A stretch of 64,000 bases of DNA from Aliamphritea ceti. GTDB lineage: Bacteria; Pseudomonadota; Gammaproteobacteria; Pseudomonadales; Balneatricaceae. The stretch lies in the NCBI RefSeq assembly GCF_024347215.1, contig NZ_AP025282.1, positions 3,720,001-3,784,000 on the forward strand, read 5' to 3'. Under the pieces are notes generated by a model. That model had not been told where the DNA came from. It ran no database searches and saw nothing but the letters and a program-made list of their open reading frames with translations. The position numbers were made by a program, and so were the translations under genes. Below are positions 63,442 to 64,000 of this stretch, in pieces; within the stretch, counting starts at the first letter, position 1; each line of letters opens with the position of its first letter.

Positions 63442-63724
63442 AGGCCTCAACACGGTCCTTTAATTTCTGTCCCGGCTTAAAGGTCACAACCCGACGGGCA
63501 GAGATAGGCACCTCTTCTCCCGTTTTTGGATTACGACCCGGCCGTTGCCGTTTGTCACGTAGATCAAAATTCCCGAAGCCCGACAGCTTTACCTGCTCAT
63601 TATTTGCCAGGCTGCTGCGAATCTCTTCAAAGAATGCTTCGACAATATCTTTGGCTTCACGCTTGTTAAGGCCAAGTTCTTCATACAGACGTTCGGCCAT
63701 TTCAGCTTTCGTTAAAGAACTCAT
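63428..63724 (-). CDS. ihfA: Integration host factor subunit alpha
   Basis: A 98-residue HU/IHF family protein, identified as the alpha subunit by MSSLTKAEMAERLYEELGLN, the FEEIRSSLANNEQVKLSGFGNF segment in outline and the DNA-binding arm with RPGRNPKTGEEVPISARRVV. It bends DNA sharply with IhfB. It lies 18 bases after pheT, the standard pheT-ihfA operon. Confidence 0.97.
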   Translation of the reverse strand: MSSLTKAEMAERLYEELGLNKREAKDIVEAFFEEIRSSLANNEQVKLSGFGNFDLRDKRQRPGRNPKTGEEVPISARRVVTFKPGQKLKDRVEAYDGD

Positions 63725-63742
63725 GAAACTTACCCCTATCGA

Positions 63743-64000
63743 TTACTCTCGTAATATAGCACCGAACTGTTTCTGCAGTTCAGACACAACAAAATCAATG
63801 ACTTCGTTGATTTCTTCATCATTAAGAGTGCGCGATGGATGCTGCCACGTCAAGCCAAGAGCCAAGCTTTTTTGCCCCGGTTCAACACCTTTACCCTGAT
63901 AAACATCAAACAAGGTCACCGATTTGAGGAATTCACCGCCCTGCTGGCTGGCAACTTCACGAATCGATTCGAAGCTGATTTTCTCGTCAACCAGTAATGC
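63743..64000 (-). CDS. pheT: Phenylalanyl-tRNA synthetase beta subunit, C-terminal part
   Basis: The last 85 codons plus the stop of pheT; the rest lies beyond the window. The visible part is the FDX-ACB (anticodon-binding) domain: FDVYQGKGVEPGQKSLAL, the LTWQHPSRTLNDEEIN segment and the end ELQKQFGAILRE. It is in frame to the window edge. It heads into ihfA as in other gammaproteobacteria. Confidence 0.95.
   Translation of the reverse strand, partial: ALLVDEKISFESIREVASQQGGEFLKSVTLFDVYQGKGVEPGQKSLALGLTWQHPSRTLNDEEINEVIDFVVSELQKQFGAILRE

Overview
The window looks like chromosomal DNA of a marine heterotrophic gammaproteobacterium, probably of the Oceanospirillaceae type (Amphritea/Neptunomonas/Marinobacterium relatives). 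This placement is inferred from gene content and protein style: a GlpR/GlpD-Gap-PykA block, PduO plus CobU/CobT, NnrS, YhcB/ZapG, a DegS/AlgW-like protease, KefC with KefG, pheT-ihfA-merR-tRNA-Pro, several chemoreceptors and GGDEF/EAL proteins. No marker gene was searched. No insertion sequence, CRISPR array, rRNA or intact prophage is visible.

Layout. (1) 1-7.5 kb: glycerol-3-phosphate and lower glycolysis (glpR, glpD, gap, pykA), with a strong pair of GlpR-type operators before glpD. Then ilvA follows a complete transcription attenuator: a 21-codon leader peptide with five Ile codons in a row, and a terminator before ilvA. (2) 7.5-15 kb: a LysE-type exporter with a divergent LysR regulator, small housekeeping proteins, a MOSC protein, an AmpG-like permease, YajQ, PanE-like reductase and PPK2. 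(3) 15-19 kb: cobalamin salvage (PduO adenosyltransferase, CobC-like phosphatase, CobT, CobU). (4) 19-27 kb: NnrS behind an NsrR-like palindrome, ZapG/YhcB, Nif3/YbgI, DegS-like protease, an MFS/AraC pair and a BHMT-like methyltransferase. (5) 27-35.5 kb: signalling, with a periplasmic binding protein plus GGDEF/EAL two-gene cassette, two chemoreceptors and a Spo0M-like protein.

(6) 35.6-45.5 kb: a defence island. A broken HNH nuclease relic is followed by a translationally coupled four-gene minus-strand operon: GHKL (MORC/MutL-like) ATPase, Z1-domain helicase-like ATPase, DUF4420-type PD-(D/E)XK protein and AIPR protein. Divergent from it are a C5 DNA methyltransferase and a Vsr nickase. The logic fits a multi-gene restriction-modification system: the methyltransferase marks self DNA, Vsr repairs the T:G mismatches made when 5mC deaminates, and the four-gene module would sense and destroy foreign DNA. 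MORC/MutL-like ATPases associated with restriction-modification genes were described computationally before; the mechanism of this combination is, as far as I know, unresolved.

(7) 45.5-55.5 kb: accessory metabolism and small proteins (VOC protein, orphan binding protein, two LysR regulators each with a divergent partner, an exported amidohydrolase, a cupin, a tandem pair of exported paralogues, a cold-shock protein). (8) 55.6-59 kb: a second copy of the binding-protein plus GGDEF/EAL cassette in the same gene order. (9) 59-64 kb: a zinc-ribbon membrane protein, the KefC-type antiporter with its KefG-type partner, tRNA-Pro(GGG), a MerR regulator, ihfA and the 3' end of pheT cut by the window edge.
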